Made by a program: the position numbers and the translations under genes
The notes under the pieces: model-generated
Databases searched by the model: none
The model's input: only the letters and a program-made list of their open reading frames with translations
Told to the model about the DNA's origin: nothing
Assembly (NCBI RefSeq): GCF_000292915.1
Contig: NC_018514.1
Location: forward strand, 2,170,001-2,234,000
Length of the DNA: 64,000 nt
Source: Burkholderia cepacia GG4
GTDB taxonomy: Bacteria > Pseudomonadota > Gammaproteobacteria > Burkholderiales > Burkholderiaceae
Direction of reading: 5' to 3'
Shown here: positions 35,205 to 43,669 of the stretch, piece by piece
Layout of the letters: the number at the start of each line of letters is the position of its first letter
Numbering within the stretch: position 1 is the first letter of the stretch

Positions 35205-37958
35205 TCAACCTGCCAGCAGCTTCAACCCGGCCGGCAGCGTCTCGCCGAACACGCGCGCCGTGTCGGCTTCGTCGAACGCAATCGCTTCGCGCACCATGTC
35301 GATCCACGCTGCCGACGCATTCGCGGCCGACAGGCGCTTGATCACCGCCTCACGCGTCTCGTCCGGCAGATCGCGCTCGCGGTCGCCGGTCATTCGCGCG
35401 ATTTGCGCGACGGCGAAGGCGGCGGGTTCGACATGCTTCCAGTCGAGCGCGAACAGCGCATCGAGCCAGCGATTCGCGACGTCGGCCGGCACGACACTGT
35501 GCGCGCTGCCGTAGAACGGCCGGCGCGCACCGATCCGCCCGAGCGCCCACGCGCACAGCGTGCGCTCTGCCGGCTTCTGCAATTGCACGATCAACCGCTC
35601 GGCCAGTTCCACCTTGCGCCCGACAGGCAGTCGTTCAAGCGACGCGGACAAGCGTGTCATGTCGGCAGGGCCGACCTTGGCCGGGTCGAACGGCAGCTTG
35701 CGACGCTTGTCGTCGGAGGGCTCGAGGAACGCGATCGCGTCGCGCACCTGCGTCTGCGCGTCGTCGTCGAGGCCGCCGGCCACGCGCCGCCACAGCGTCC
35801 ACCACTCGGACCATACCTGCGCGTCGTTCACGTACTGGATCCCGTCGTCGAACAGCGGCCACAGCTGCTCGATGCGCCAGGCATCGAGCGGATGGCCGAA
35901 GCCCGGGCGCAGGCAGTAGCCCGCGAGGTTCAGCCATGCGCGTTCGTGATCGGCCGAACGCCGCCGGCGACGCGCCCGCGCGAGCAACGCGTCGAACAGT
36001 TCGCGCGCGAGTGCAACGTCCCACTCGTCGCGCGGACCGAGCACCTGCTCAAGTTGCGCGCGCAACCGTCGCGTGGCCTTCGGCGTGACGTCCGCGGCCT
36101 TGCTGCCGAACGAGCGGTCGATCAACTCGATCGCGTGATCGAGACGCGGATGGCGCGCGAGCGTGGCATCGTCGCCCTGCGCGGGCGCATCGCCGCGCAA
36201 CTGGAATTCGAGCCGCCAGCGCCGCGCTGCATCGTCGGTTGCGATGCAGTGCATTTCGAGCGTGCCGACCTCGGTCAGCGACGCGGTGAGTTTCACCGGC
36301 GTTTCGCGCGCGTCGCCGCCGGCCTGCCGATCGACGACCGTCGCGATCGGCGGCAGCCGCACGAAGTCGCCACCGTCCAGTTCGACCAGATCGCCGGGCT
36401 GGTATGCGGTTTCGGCCACCGTCGACACGAGGTGGAAACGCACCGGCTGGCCGAGCTGCAGCGCGAACGTGCGTTCCTCGAGCCGGATCTCGCGGCCTTC
36501 TTCCGAACCGCGCGGCAGCAGGCAGACACCGCGTGCCGCTGCATCGCCGCCATCGTCGAGCACGAGGAAATAACTGCGCGCGGAGCCGCCGCCGATGCGC
36601 GGCGCATGCCCTGCCCGCGCAAGGCCGTAGGCCACCGCGCCGCGCGCGACCGCGACGTCCGGATGCGCGTTGTGCAGCACGTCGAGCGGCGCGCCGCGCC
36701 ACGCGCCGAGCGTCTGCGCGAGACGGCCGGCGAGCGCGTCCGCACGGAACACGCCGCCGTTGAGCAGCAGCGTGTCGGGCAGCGGGCCTTCCGCGTGACG
36801 GTTCAGGAACGCGGCGACGTGCCGCGTGACGGCCGGGTCACTCGCATACGGCAAGCCGAATTCGACGATCGCGGCCCGCGCACGGCGCGGCAGCTCGCCG
36901 GCCGCGACCTGCGGAAAGAACCCGTCGACGACGATCTGCTCGACTTCCTGCCGCGTCAGCTCGGCCGAGCGCGCGCCGCCGACGAGCTTGCTGCCCGCGC
37001 CGAGCAGCGTCACGGTGACGGAGGCCGGCGCGTCGTCGCCGAGCAGCCGCTCCTTCGCCGCGCGGCAGCGTTCGACGAGCTGCGACAGGCTCGCGGCCGA
37101 CAGCCGCGTGCCGGGCTCGGTCAGCCGCGTCTCGACCAGGCGCGCAAGCGCGAGGTCCATGTTGTCGCCGCCGAGCATCAGGTGATTGCCGACGCCGACG
37201 CGCGTGAAGGTCGGTTCGCCGTCGTCGCCCGGCGCGACGTCGACGAGCGTGAGATCGGTCGTTCCGCCGCCGACGTCGCAGATCAGCACGCGACGCGCCG
37301 CGGCGAAGGTGTCGCGCAGCGTTGCGCGCTGGCCGTACAACCAGTCGTAGAACGCGGCCTGCGGCTCTTCCAGCAGCCGCAGCGCCGGCAGCTTCGCGCG
37401 CTTGGCTGCCTCGACCGTCAACGCGCGCGCGCCGTCATCGAACGACGCGGGCACCGTGAGGATCACGTCCTGCTTCGCGAGCGGCGCATCGGGAAAGCGT
37501 GCATCCCACGCGGCGCGCACGTGCGCGAGATAGCTCGCGCTCGCGTCGACCGGCGACACCTTGTCGACGCCGTCGGCCGCGCCCCACGGCAGGATCGCCG
37601 CGAGGCGGTCGACCGATGCGTGGGACAGCCAGCTCTTGGCGCTGGTGACGAGCCGGCCCGGTACCTGCGCACCGAGCGTGCGCGCATAGCGGCCGATCAC
37701 GGCCGGCGGCGCAGCGGCGGCGGCCGCGTTCGCGTTTGCCTTCGGAGCGGCCGCCCACGGCAGGCGCAGCGCGTCCGGCGGCAGTTCGCCCGCCGCGGGG
37801 TGATAGCGCACCGACGGCAGCAGCGGCTGCGCGGCCACCGCGCCGGGGCCGACCAGCTGCTCGACGTCGAACACGCGGATCGCGTCGGAGCCGGCCTCGA
37901 CGTATGCGACGACCGTGTTGCTGGTGCCGAGGTCGATGCCGACCGTATAGCGCTTCAT
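35205..37958 (-). CDS. Large Hsp70-family protein with extra C-terminal domain
   Basis: A 917-residue Hsp70-type ATPase. Nucleotide-domain motifs are GIDLGTSNTVVAYVEAG (phosphate 1), ICDVGGGTTDLTLVDV (phosphate 2), GGDNMDLALARLVETRL and LLNGGVFRADALAGRL. A beta-sandwich-like segment follows (about 520-620). Then comes a helical region of about 300 residues (DUF3731-type) in place of a normal DnaK lid, and no DnaK-type EEVD tail. It is the last gene of the DUF2760-Hsp70-Hsp70 operon, five bases after the shorter paralogue. Confidence 0.92.
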   Translation of the reverse strand: MKRYTVGIDLGTSNTVVAYVEAGSDAIRVFDVEQLVGPGAVAAQPLLPSVRYHPAAGELPPDALRLPWAAAPKANANAAAAAAPPAVIGRYARTLGAQVPGRLVTSAKSWLSHASVDRLAAILPWGAADGVDKVSPVDASASYLAHVRAAWDARFPDAPLAKQDVILTVPASFDDGARALTVEAAKRAKLPALRLLEEPQAAFYDWLYGQRATLRDTFAAARRVLICDVGGGTTDLTLVDVAPGDDGEPTFTRVGVGNHLMLGGDNMDLALARLVETRLTEPGTRLSAASLSQLVERCRAAKERLLGDDAPASVTVTLLGAGSKLVGGARSAELTRQEVEQIVVDGFFPQVAAGELPRRARAAIVEFGLPYASDPAVTRHVAAFLNRHAEGPLPDTLLLNGGVFRADALAGRLAQTLGAWRGAPLDVLHNAHPDVAVARGAVAYGLARAGHAPRIGGGSARSYFLVLDDGGDAAARGVCLLPRGSEEGREIRLEERTFALQLGQPVRFHLVSTVAETAYQPGDLVELDGGDFVRLPPIATVVDRQAGGDARETPVKLTASLTEVGTLEMHCIATDDAARRWRLEFQLRGDAPAQGDDATLARHPRLDHAIELIDRSFGSKAADVTPKATRRLRAQLEQVLGPRDEWDVALARELFDALLARARRRRRSADHERAWLNLAGYCLRPGFGHPLDAWRIEQLWPLFDDGIQYVNDAQVWSEWWTLWRRVAGGLDDDAQTQVRDAIAFLEPSDDKRRKLPFDPAKVGPADMTRLSASLERLPVGRKVELAERLIVQLQKPAERTLCAWALGRIGARRPFYGSAHSVVPADVANRWLDALFALDWKHVEPAAFAVAQIARMTGDRERDLPDETREAVIKRLSAANASAAWIDMVREAIAFDEADTARVFGETLPAGLKLLAG

Positions 37959-37963
37959 CGCGC

Positions 37964-39805
37964 TCAGGCGGCGCCGCGCACGTCGAACTCGACCTTCCAG
38001 CGCTCGTCGGTGCCGCTCGGGATCGCCTCGAGTTCGAGCGTGCCGGCCTCGGTCACGCGCGCATGCAGCTTCACCGGCACGATCTCGCCGACCGTGCGCC
38101 CTTCGGCGGGCAGCGTGGCCTGGATTTCCTCGAGCTCCTGCAGCTCTTCCGGCGACCAGTAGTCGAGCAGCGTGCCGACCTGGTCCTGGCGGCGCACCGA
38201 CGACCCGAAGAAGCGGAACTGCACCGGTTCACCGACGACGAGGCCGAACTCCTGCGGCGGCAGCGCCGCATCCGAGCCTTCCTCCATCCCGAACGGCGCG
38301 ACGCACAGCGCCTGCACCGGCGGCTCCAGCCCCGGCACCGCGGGCATCGCCGATTCGATCGCGACGTAGTACGCACGCGCCGTGCCGCCGCGAATGCGCA
38401 CGCCACGGCCGCGCTTCACGTAGCCGTAGTACGCCGCGCCGCGCGCGACCGCGAGATCGAGATCCGCGCCTTCGAGCAGGCGCGCGGCCGGCGCGCCTTC
38501 CGCTGCGAGCCAGCCGTTGAGCGTATCGAGCACGCGCTGCGTGAGCAGCGTCGACTTGAACACGCCGCCGTTGAACAGCACCGCGGTCGGATGCAGGAAC
38601 GTCGCACCCTGCGGCAACGTGCGCTGCACGCCTTCGAGCGCGTCGAGCGCCGCGACCTGGCGGCCGAGGAACGCCGCGAGATGGCGCGTGATGCCCGCGT
38701 CCTGCGCATAAGGCAGGCCGAGCTGCGTCAGGCCGACGCGCGCGCGGCTCACCGGCCGCGCGGCCGCGTCGACTTGCGGGAAGAAGCCTTCGAGGATGAT
38801 CTGCGTGAGTTCCGCGCGCGTGAGCTCCGTGCGGATCGAGCCGCCGATCAGCTTCGAGCCGCGGCTCGGCACGACGAGCGGCACCGCGTCGGTCGTCGGG
38901 TCGGACAGCAGCGTTTCCTTCGCCGCGCGGCACGCGTAGGTCAGCGCACGCAGTTGCCACGGATCGGCCTGCGTACCCTGCTGCGCGAGCTTGCGCGCGA
39001 CCACGTGCGCGAGCGCGAGGTCCATGTTGTCGCCGCCGAGCAGGATGTGCTCGCCGACCGCCACGCGATGCAGTTCGAGATTGCCGTCGCGCTCGACCAC
39101 CGCGATCAGCGACAGGTCGGTCGTGCCGCCGCCGACGTCCACGCACAGGATCAGGTCGCCGACCTGCACCTGCTTGCGCCAGCCGCCTTCGCTCTTCTGG
39201 ATCCAGCTGTAGAGCGCGGCCTGCGGCTCCTCGAGCAGCGTCATCCGCGAGTAGCCGGCGGCACGGGCGGCTTCTGCCGTCAGTTCGCGCGCGGCCGGGT
39301 CGAACGATGCGGGGATCGTGACCGTCACGTCCTGGTCGGCGAACGGCGCGTCGGGGTGCGTGTGGTCCCACGCTTCGCGCAGGTGGGTCAGGTAGCGGAT
39401 CGAGCTTTCCAGCGGCGACACGCGCGACACTTCGGGCGGCGCGTCGCTCGGCAGGATCGCCGCACGGCGATCGACGCCCGGGTGGCACAGCCAGCTCTTC
39501 GCGCTCGACACGAGGCGGATCGGCGTGCCCGCGCCGCGGGTGCGGGCCATTTCACCGACCGCGAAGCCGCGCGAGGCGGTCCACGGCAACGTCAGGTCGC
39601 CCTGCGTCAGCTCGCTTTCATGCGGCAGGTAGAGGAACGACGGCAGCAGGTCGCGCGACTCCAGCGCGCCGGGCGCGGTCAGCTGCGCGATCGGCAGCAC
39701 CTGCTGCGTGATGGTTTCGCCGTCGCTCGCGGCGCTGTCGACGTACGACAGCGCGCAGTGGGTCGTACCGAGGTCGATACCGATCGAATAGCGCGGATCG
39801 CTCAC
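37964..39805 (-). CDS. Hsp70-family protein, shorter paralogue
   Basis: A 613-residue Hsp70-type ATPase with GIDLGTTHCALSYVDS, CVDVGGGTTDLSLIAV, GGDNMDLALAHVVARKL and LFNGGVFKSTLLTQRVLDTL, followed by a short beta-rich C-terminus. Compared with DnaK it has insertions in the nucleotide domain and lacks a long helical lid. It aligns along its whole length with the first two thirds of the next gene, so the pair arose by duplication. Its start overlaps the DUF2760 stop (ATGA). Clients are unknown. Confidence 0.92.
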   Translation of the reverse strand: MSDPRYSIGIDLGTTHCALSYVDSAASDGETITQQVLPIAQLTAPGALESRDLLPSFLYLPHESELTQGDLTLPWTASRGFAVGEMARTRGAGTPIRLVSSAKSWLCHPGVDRRAAILPSDAPPEVSRVSPLESSIRYLTHLREAWDHTHPDAPFADQDVTVTIPASFDPAARELTAEAARAAGYSRMTLLEEPQAALYSWIQKSEGGWRKQVQVGDLILCVDVGGGTTDLSLIAVVERDGNLELHRVAVGEHILLGGDNMDLALAHVVARKLAQQGTQADPWQLRALTYACRAAKETLLSDPTTDAVPLVVPSRGSKLIGGSIRTELTRAELTQIILEGFFPQVDAAARPVSRARVGLTQLGLPYAQDAGITRHLAAFLGRQVAALDALEGVQRTLPQGATFLHPTAVLFNGGVFKSTLLTQRVLDTLNGWLAAEGAPAARLLEGADLDLAVARGAAYYGYVKRGRGVRIRGGTARAYYVAIESAMPAVPGLEPPVQALCVAPFGMEEGSDAALPPQEFGLVVGEPVQFRFFGSSVRRQDQVGTLLDYWSPEELQELEEIQATLPAEGRTVGEIVPVKLHARVTEAGTLELEAIPSGTDERWKVEFDVRGAA

Positions 39806-40404
39806 AGTTCCACCTCCGCCGGTGCGACCACCGATGCGTCGTGGCTGCCCGTCAGCTTCGGCAGGCGCACGTCGGCCACGCGCCAGCCGCGATGGCTGAC
39901 CGTGCCCGTGAACGGCGCGGCGCCGACCACATTGCCCGTCACGCGCACGGCCGTCGCGTCGAAGCCGGCCGGCAGCGTCACGCGGCTGCCTTCGGCTTCA
40001 TCGCGCACCGGCACGATCGTGAAGTGCTCGCGCAGCGCGGTGCGGCAACCGTCGTGCACAAGGCGTGCGGCGGCGCCGATGTCGGCGTCCGCGTAGCCGG
40101 CGATGTCTTCCTCGACGAAATCGATGAAGCGCGCATCGCGCTGCAGCAGGCCGAGCAGTTGCAGCGCGGCTTGCGGGCTCGCTTCGCGCAGCTCGGGGGC
40201 CGGCGCCTTCACGGGCGCGGGCGCCGGGGCCGCGGCGGGGGCCGGCGCAACCGGGGCCGGAGCGGGTGCGACCGGCGCCGGTACCGGGGCGCCGTCGCGC
40301 ACGCGCAGCACGCCGGCCGCGAACTCGCGATTGCCGATCACGGAAAAGAACGTGCCGACGGCCAGCGATAGCCGGCCGAAGAAGGACAGGTTGGATTCGG
40401 GCAT
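39802..40404 (-). CDS. DUF2760 protein
   Basis: A 200-residue protein starting at ATG 40404 (AGGAG upstream). After MPESNLSFFGRLSLAVGTFF comes a proline/alanine linker of repeated PAPAPV units (about 40-67), then the DUF2760 domain (SPQAALQLLGLLQRDARFID ... VADVRLPKLTG). Genes for DUF2760 proteins are often found directly before this kind of Hsp70 pair. It may act as a cofactor or client adaptor; no J-domain HPD motif is present. Confidence 0.88.
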   Translation of the reverse strand: MPESNLSFFGRLSLAVGTFFSVIGNREFAAGVLRVRDGAPVPAPVAPAPAPVAPAPAAAPAPAPVKAPAPELREASPQAALQLLGLLQRDARFIDFVEEDIAGYADADIGAAARLVHDGCRTALREHFTIVPVRDEAEGSRVTLPAGFDATAVRVTGNVVGAAPFTGTVSHRGWRVADVRLPKLTGSHDASVVAPAEVEL

Positions 40405-40452
40405 GGGGTCTGGACTCCTGTGGGCTCGCGACACGGCGAGCATCTTGCCTGG

Positions 40453-40525
40453 GCGCCGGGCGGCGGCGTGCGATTGCGCACTGCCGCCGCCCGGCGCGTG
40501 ATTCGGACGCACCCTCTCGGGTGCG
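40453..40525 (-). ncRNA. Structured leader: two strong hairpins before the DUF2760-Hsp70 operon
   Basis: Read on the minus strand, the first hairpin (40508-40525) is a 7-bp stem CGCACCC/GGGTGCG closed by a GAGA tetraloop. The second (40453-40497) is a perfect 15-bp GC stem that continues through one bulge into five more pairs. They lie 49-121 bases upstream of the DUF2760 ATG. They could be a 5' leader element of the operon or terminate transcription from the truncated TetR gene; no T-tract follows. Confidence 0.5.
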
Positions 40526-40663
40526 GAAAACCCGTATTTTGCCCTGTGACGGGCGAACCGGGCAGAAGTTGGGGGACAGAACACAACGGCGCGCGGATTT
40601 TGCGCCGCGCCGGATTGCGTCGGACTGCCGGCTAGTTGCCGTCGGCCGCGATGTTGCGGCGCG

Positions 40664-40855
40664 TCAGCGCGGCTTGCGGCGACGTGCCGCCTTCGCTTCG
40701 AATTCGCGCGACAGCATGCCGAGCGCGACTTCGCCGAAGCGCGCGAGCAGCGCCGCTTCGACCTCCTTCAGCGTGGCCGACAGATGCGCGTTGACCGCCT
40801 GTTCGACCAGGCATTCGGGCGCATCCTCGGCCACCAGATCGGAAAACACCGGCGG
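40664..40855 (-). pseudogene. C-terminal remnant of a TetR-family regulator
   Basis: On the minus strand about 62 residues read as a TetR C-terminus (PPVFSDLVAEDAPECLVEQA, then a helix LKEVEAALLARFGEVALGML and a basic tail). No HTH or upstream part is present: at about 40850 the likeness ends and a different protein begins on the other strand. See the joined remnant at 40846. Confidence 0.65.
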
Positions 40856-41131
40856 CTCGCCGACGGGCAGGTCGTGCCGATCGATGCGTTGTTCGTCGGC
40901 GCGCGGACGGAGATGGCCAGCGATCTCGCGCAACAGCTCGGCTGCGCGTTCGACGAAGGGCCGCTCGGCTCGGCGATTCGCGTCGATACGTGGAAGCAGA
41001 CGAGCGTCGCCGGCGTGTACGCGGCCGGCGACGCATCGAGCCTGATGACCAACGCGACGTTCGCATCGGCATCGGGCGTGGCGGCCGGCGTGGGCGCACA
41101 CCGGTCGCTGATCTTCGGGCTCGATGCGTGA
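40846..41131 (+). pseudogene. C-terminal remnant of a thioredoxin-reductase-like flavoprotein
   Basis: About 95 residues match the end of a roughly 300-residue NAD(P)/FAD oxidoreductase: RLADGQVVPIDALFVGARTE, GSAIRVDTWKQTSVAGVYAA with the FAD motif AAGDASSLMTNATFAS, ending at AAGVGAHRSLIF. The N-terminal FAD and NAD motifs are absent. The open frame upstream to 40784 only shadows the TetR remnant. The gene has lost roughly its first 200 residues. Confidence 0.75.
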
Positions 41132-41305
41132 AGTGGACGAGGCCGCGTGCGGCGTGACGCAGCGTCATCCCGCTTGCTGTACGCGATCGCACGATCAAGG
41201 CCAACTCCATTCGCCGGGCATGCACTCCCGTGCGTCGATCCGCACACACGCTTGTCGAGATCCGAACCTCCGTCGATGGATTCACGACGTGATGTGATGT
41301 GATGT

Positions 41306-41331
41306 TTAATGCTCGGCAACGCCAGCATTAA
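41306..41331. promoter_or_regulatory. Inverted repeat before the LysR gene
   Basis: TTAATGCT (41306-41313) and AGCATTAA (41324-41331) are perfect arms around a 10-base spacer, just before the LysR start, and probably form an autoregulatory site. A GTGAT repeat precedes it (41288-41304). Confidence 0.55.
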
Positions 41332-41341
41332 GAGAAACGAA

Positions 41342-42268
41342 ATGCTCGACCTCGACGACCTTCGACTCGTGCGCGCGATCGGCGCGTCGCGTTCCTTGGC
41401 ATCCGCCGCGCGCTTGCTCGACCTCACTCCGCCCGCGGTCACCATGCGCCTGCAGCGGATGGAGGCGCGCTTGAACGTCAGGCTCGCCGTGCGGCAGTCG
41501 AAAGGCATCGCGTTGACCGAAGAAGGTCAGCGGCTGTACCAGGAAGCCGTCGACATTCTCGAGCGTGTCGAGGCACTGCCGGTCAACCTCTCCGGCGACC
41601 GCGGCGACGTGCAAGGCACGCTGCGCGTCGTCGCGCCGTTCGGCTTCGGGCGCAAGTACGTCGCGCGGATCGTGCGCGACGTGCAGCGCGCGCATCCGAA
41701 GCTCGAGATCTCGCTGCACCTGTCGGAAAGCCCGTTGACCAGTGCGTCGGGAGCCGACGTGGTGATCCATGTCGGCAGCCTGAAATCGTCGTCGTGGATC
41801 GGCTATCCGCTCGCGCCCAACGAGCGCTTCCTGTGCGCGAGCCCCGGCTACGCGCGTCGCATCAACGCACTGAATCATCCGTCCGACCTGGCCCGCTACG
41901 ACTGTCTGTGCCTGCGTGAAAACGACGAGGACGTTCCGCGCTGGCGCTTTTCGCAAGCCGGCGACGGCAAGGGCGAATCCCGACGATCGGCGGTGATCCG
42001 CGTCACGGGCGCGCTGTCGTCGAACGACGGCACCGTCATCACCGACTGGGCACTGGCCGGGCTCGGCATCGTGGAACGCTCCGAGTGGGACGTCGCGCCG
42101 CTGCTGGCGAACGGCAAGCTGGTCAGGCTGCTGCCCGACTGGCAGCTGCCGCCCGCGCCCGTGACCGCGCTGCTGCCGTCGCGCACCGGCCGCTCCGCGC
42201 GGCAACGGGTTTTCCTCGAAGCCGCGACGCAGTTTCTCGATCCGCCACCGTGGCGCGGCAAGGCATGA
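41342..42268 (+). CDS. LysR-family regulator
   Basis: A 308-residue LTTR starting at MLDLDDLRLVRAIGAS. The in-frame ATG at 41309 lies inside a palindrome and is less likely. The HTH is seen at SLASAARLLDLTPPAVTMRL and the substrate domain runs from about residue 95 (GTLRVVAPFGFGRKYVARIV). It is of the DsdC/DhaR-like group that regulates amino-acid enzymes. Same-strand layout and the T-N11-A palindrome at 42282 point to the PLP enzyme gene at 42380 as target. Confidence 0.92.
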   Translation: MLDLDDLRLVRAIGASRSLASAARLLDLTPPAVTMRLQRMEARLNVRLAVRQSKGIALTEEGQRLYQEAVDILERVEALPVNLSGDRGDVQGTLRVVAPFGFGRKYVARIVRDVQRAHPKLEISLHLSESPLTSASGADVVIHVGSLKSSSWIGYPLAPNERFLCASPGYARRINALNHPSDLARYDCLCLRENDEDVPRWRFSQAGDGKGESRRSAVIRVTGALSSNDGTVITDWALAGLGIVERSEWDVAPLLANGKLVRLLPDWQLPPAPVTALLPSRTGRSARQRVFLEAATQFLDPPPWRGKA

Positions 42269-42281
42269 GCGCCGTCCCGCG

Positions 42282-42336
42282 ATTAAATATTGCTTAATGA
42301 TCGATTTGGCATGCGTTAAACATACGGCATGCCAAA
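42282..42336. promoter_or_regulatory. LysR-type operator and large inverted repeat before the PLP enzyme gene
   Basis: ATTAA-N7-TTAAT (42282-42298) fits the LysR T-N11-A box. It is followed by 10-bp perfect arms TTTGGCATGC (42305-42314) and GCATGCCAAA (42327-42336) around 12 bases containing GTTAAACAT. The block lies 44-98 bases before ATG 42380, where a regulator-binding and activation site is expected. Confidence 0.65.
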
Positions 42337-42379
42337 CGCCCTACGATGTTTGCATCGGTAATCCTCGAAGCAACGCATC

Positions 42380-43510
42380 ATGGGCATCCCTCCCCTCAAT
42401 ACCCCCGCCGCATTGATCGACGTCGATCGCATGCGTGACAACATCGCACGCATGCAGGCGCATCTGGACGCGCTCGGCGTCAGGTTCCGGCCGCACGTAA
42501 AGACGACCAAGTGCCGGCACGTCGTCGACGCGCAGCTCGCGGCGGGCGCGCAAGGCATCACGGTGTCGACGCTGAAGGAGGCCGAACAGTTTTTCGCGGC
42601 CGGCGTGCGCGACATCGTCTACGCAGTCGGGATGATTCCCGCCAGGCTCGGCCAGGCGCTTGCGCTGCGCCGGCAGGGCTGCGACCTGAAGATCGTCGCG
42701 GACAGCCTGCAGACCGCGAACGCGATCGCAGCATTCGGTCGCGAGCACGGCGAGCGCTTCGAAGTCTGGATCGAGATCGACGTCGACGGCCATCGCTCGG
42801 GGATTCCGCCCGACGACGACCTGCTGATCGACGTCGGCCGTGCGCTGAACGACGGCGGCATGACGCTTGGCGGCGTGCTCGCGCATGCCGGCTCCAGCTA
42901 CGAATACGACACCCGCGAAGCGCTGGTCGCTATCGCCGAGCAGGAGCGCAGCCGGACCGTGCGCGCCGCGGAGCGTCTCAGGGCAGCCGGGTTGCCCTGC
43001 CCGGTCGTGAGCATCGGATCGACGCCGACCGCGCTGTCCGCGGAGCGCCTCGACGGCGTGACGGAAGTCCGCGCGGGCGTGTACGTGCTGTTCGACCTCG
43101 TGATGCACAACATCGGCGTGTGCGCGCTGTCCGACATCGCGCTGTCGGTGCTGACCACCGTCATCGGACACCAGGAAGAAAAAGGCTGGGCGATCGTCGA
43201 CGCGGGCTGGATGGCGATGAGCCGCGATCGCGGCACGCAGCGGCAGGCGCGGGATTTCGGCTACGGGCAGGTGTGTACCGAAGACGGCGAAGTGCTCGGC
43301 GAGTACGTCATGAGCGCGGCCAATCAGGAGCACGGTATCGTGTCCCGCAACGGTACGCCCGACACGGGCATCGCGAAGCGGTTTCCGATCGGCACCCGTT
43401 TGCGGATCCTGCCGAACCACGCGTGCGCGACCGGTGCGCAGCATCCGGAATACCGCGCGCTGAGCGGCGACGACACCATTCAGACCTGGCCGCGCTTCTA
43501 CGGGTGGTAG
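42380..43510 (+). CDS. DSD1-family PLP enzyme (D-threo-3-hydroxyaspartate dehydratase / D-threonine aldolase / BhcC type)
   Basis: A 376-residue fold-type III enzyme (alanine-racemase-like barrel). The PLP lysine is Lys41 in RPHVKTTKCRH and the metal site is His347-x-Cys349 in LPNHACATG, as in D-serine dehydratase, D-threonine aldolase and D-hydroxyaspartate dehydratase. It would split or dehydrate a D-3-hydroxy amino acid using PLP and a divalent metal. The next gene resembles iminosuccinate reductase, which favours a hydroxyaspartate substrate; the reaction (aldol or dehydration) cannot be fixed from sequence. Confidence 0.88.
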   Translation: MGIPPLNTPAALIDVDRMRDNIARMQAHLDALGVRFRPHVKTTKCRHVVDAQLAAGAQGITVSTLKEAEQFFAAGVRDIVYAVGMIPARLGQALALRRQGCDLKIVADSLQTANAIAAFGREHGERFEVWIEIDVDGHRSGIPPDDDLLIDVGRALNDGGMTLGGVLAHAGSSYEYDTREALVAIAEQERSRTVRAAERLRAAGLPCPVVSIGSTPTALSAERLDGVTEVRAGVYVLFDLVMHNIGVCALSDIALSVLTTVIGHQEEKGWAIVDAGWMAMSRDRGTQRQARDFGYGQVCTEDGEVLGEYVMSAANQEHGIVSRNGTPDTGIAKRFPIGTRLRILPNHACATGAQHPEYRALSGDDTIQTWPRFYGW

Positions 43511-43599
43511 GGATCACTCGGGCGCGGTCGGTGCAGTGACGTGATGCGCCGATTTCCGACGACGAAACCAGCCACCGCACGCTCGTCAGAGCGACATTT

Positions 43600-43632
43600 A
43601 CGATTCGTCTAAATCTGTACAAACTATATAAT
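43600..43632 (+). promoter_or_regulatory. Promoter region before the reductase gene
   Basis: TATAAT at 43627-43632 is a consensus -10, 37 bases before ATG 43670, in an AT-rich patch also holding TGTACA (43615-43620). The -35 is poor (around TTCGTC), suggesting an activator. The reductase can therefore be transcribed apart from the PLP enzyme gene. Confidence 0.5.
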
Positions 43633-43669
43633 CCGCGATTCGCTTTGCACCTCAAGAGGCTCGCCCACC

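Noticed and set aside
40784-40845. Plus-strand start of the flavoprotein remnant as a real short gene
   Set aside because: The first 20 residues are the antisense of TetR C-terminal codons; no catalytic part is present.
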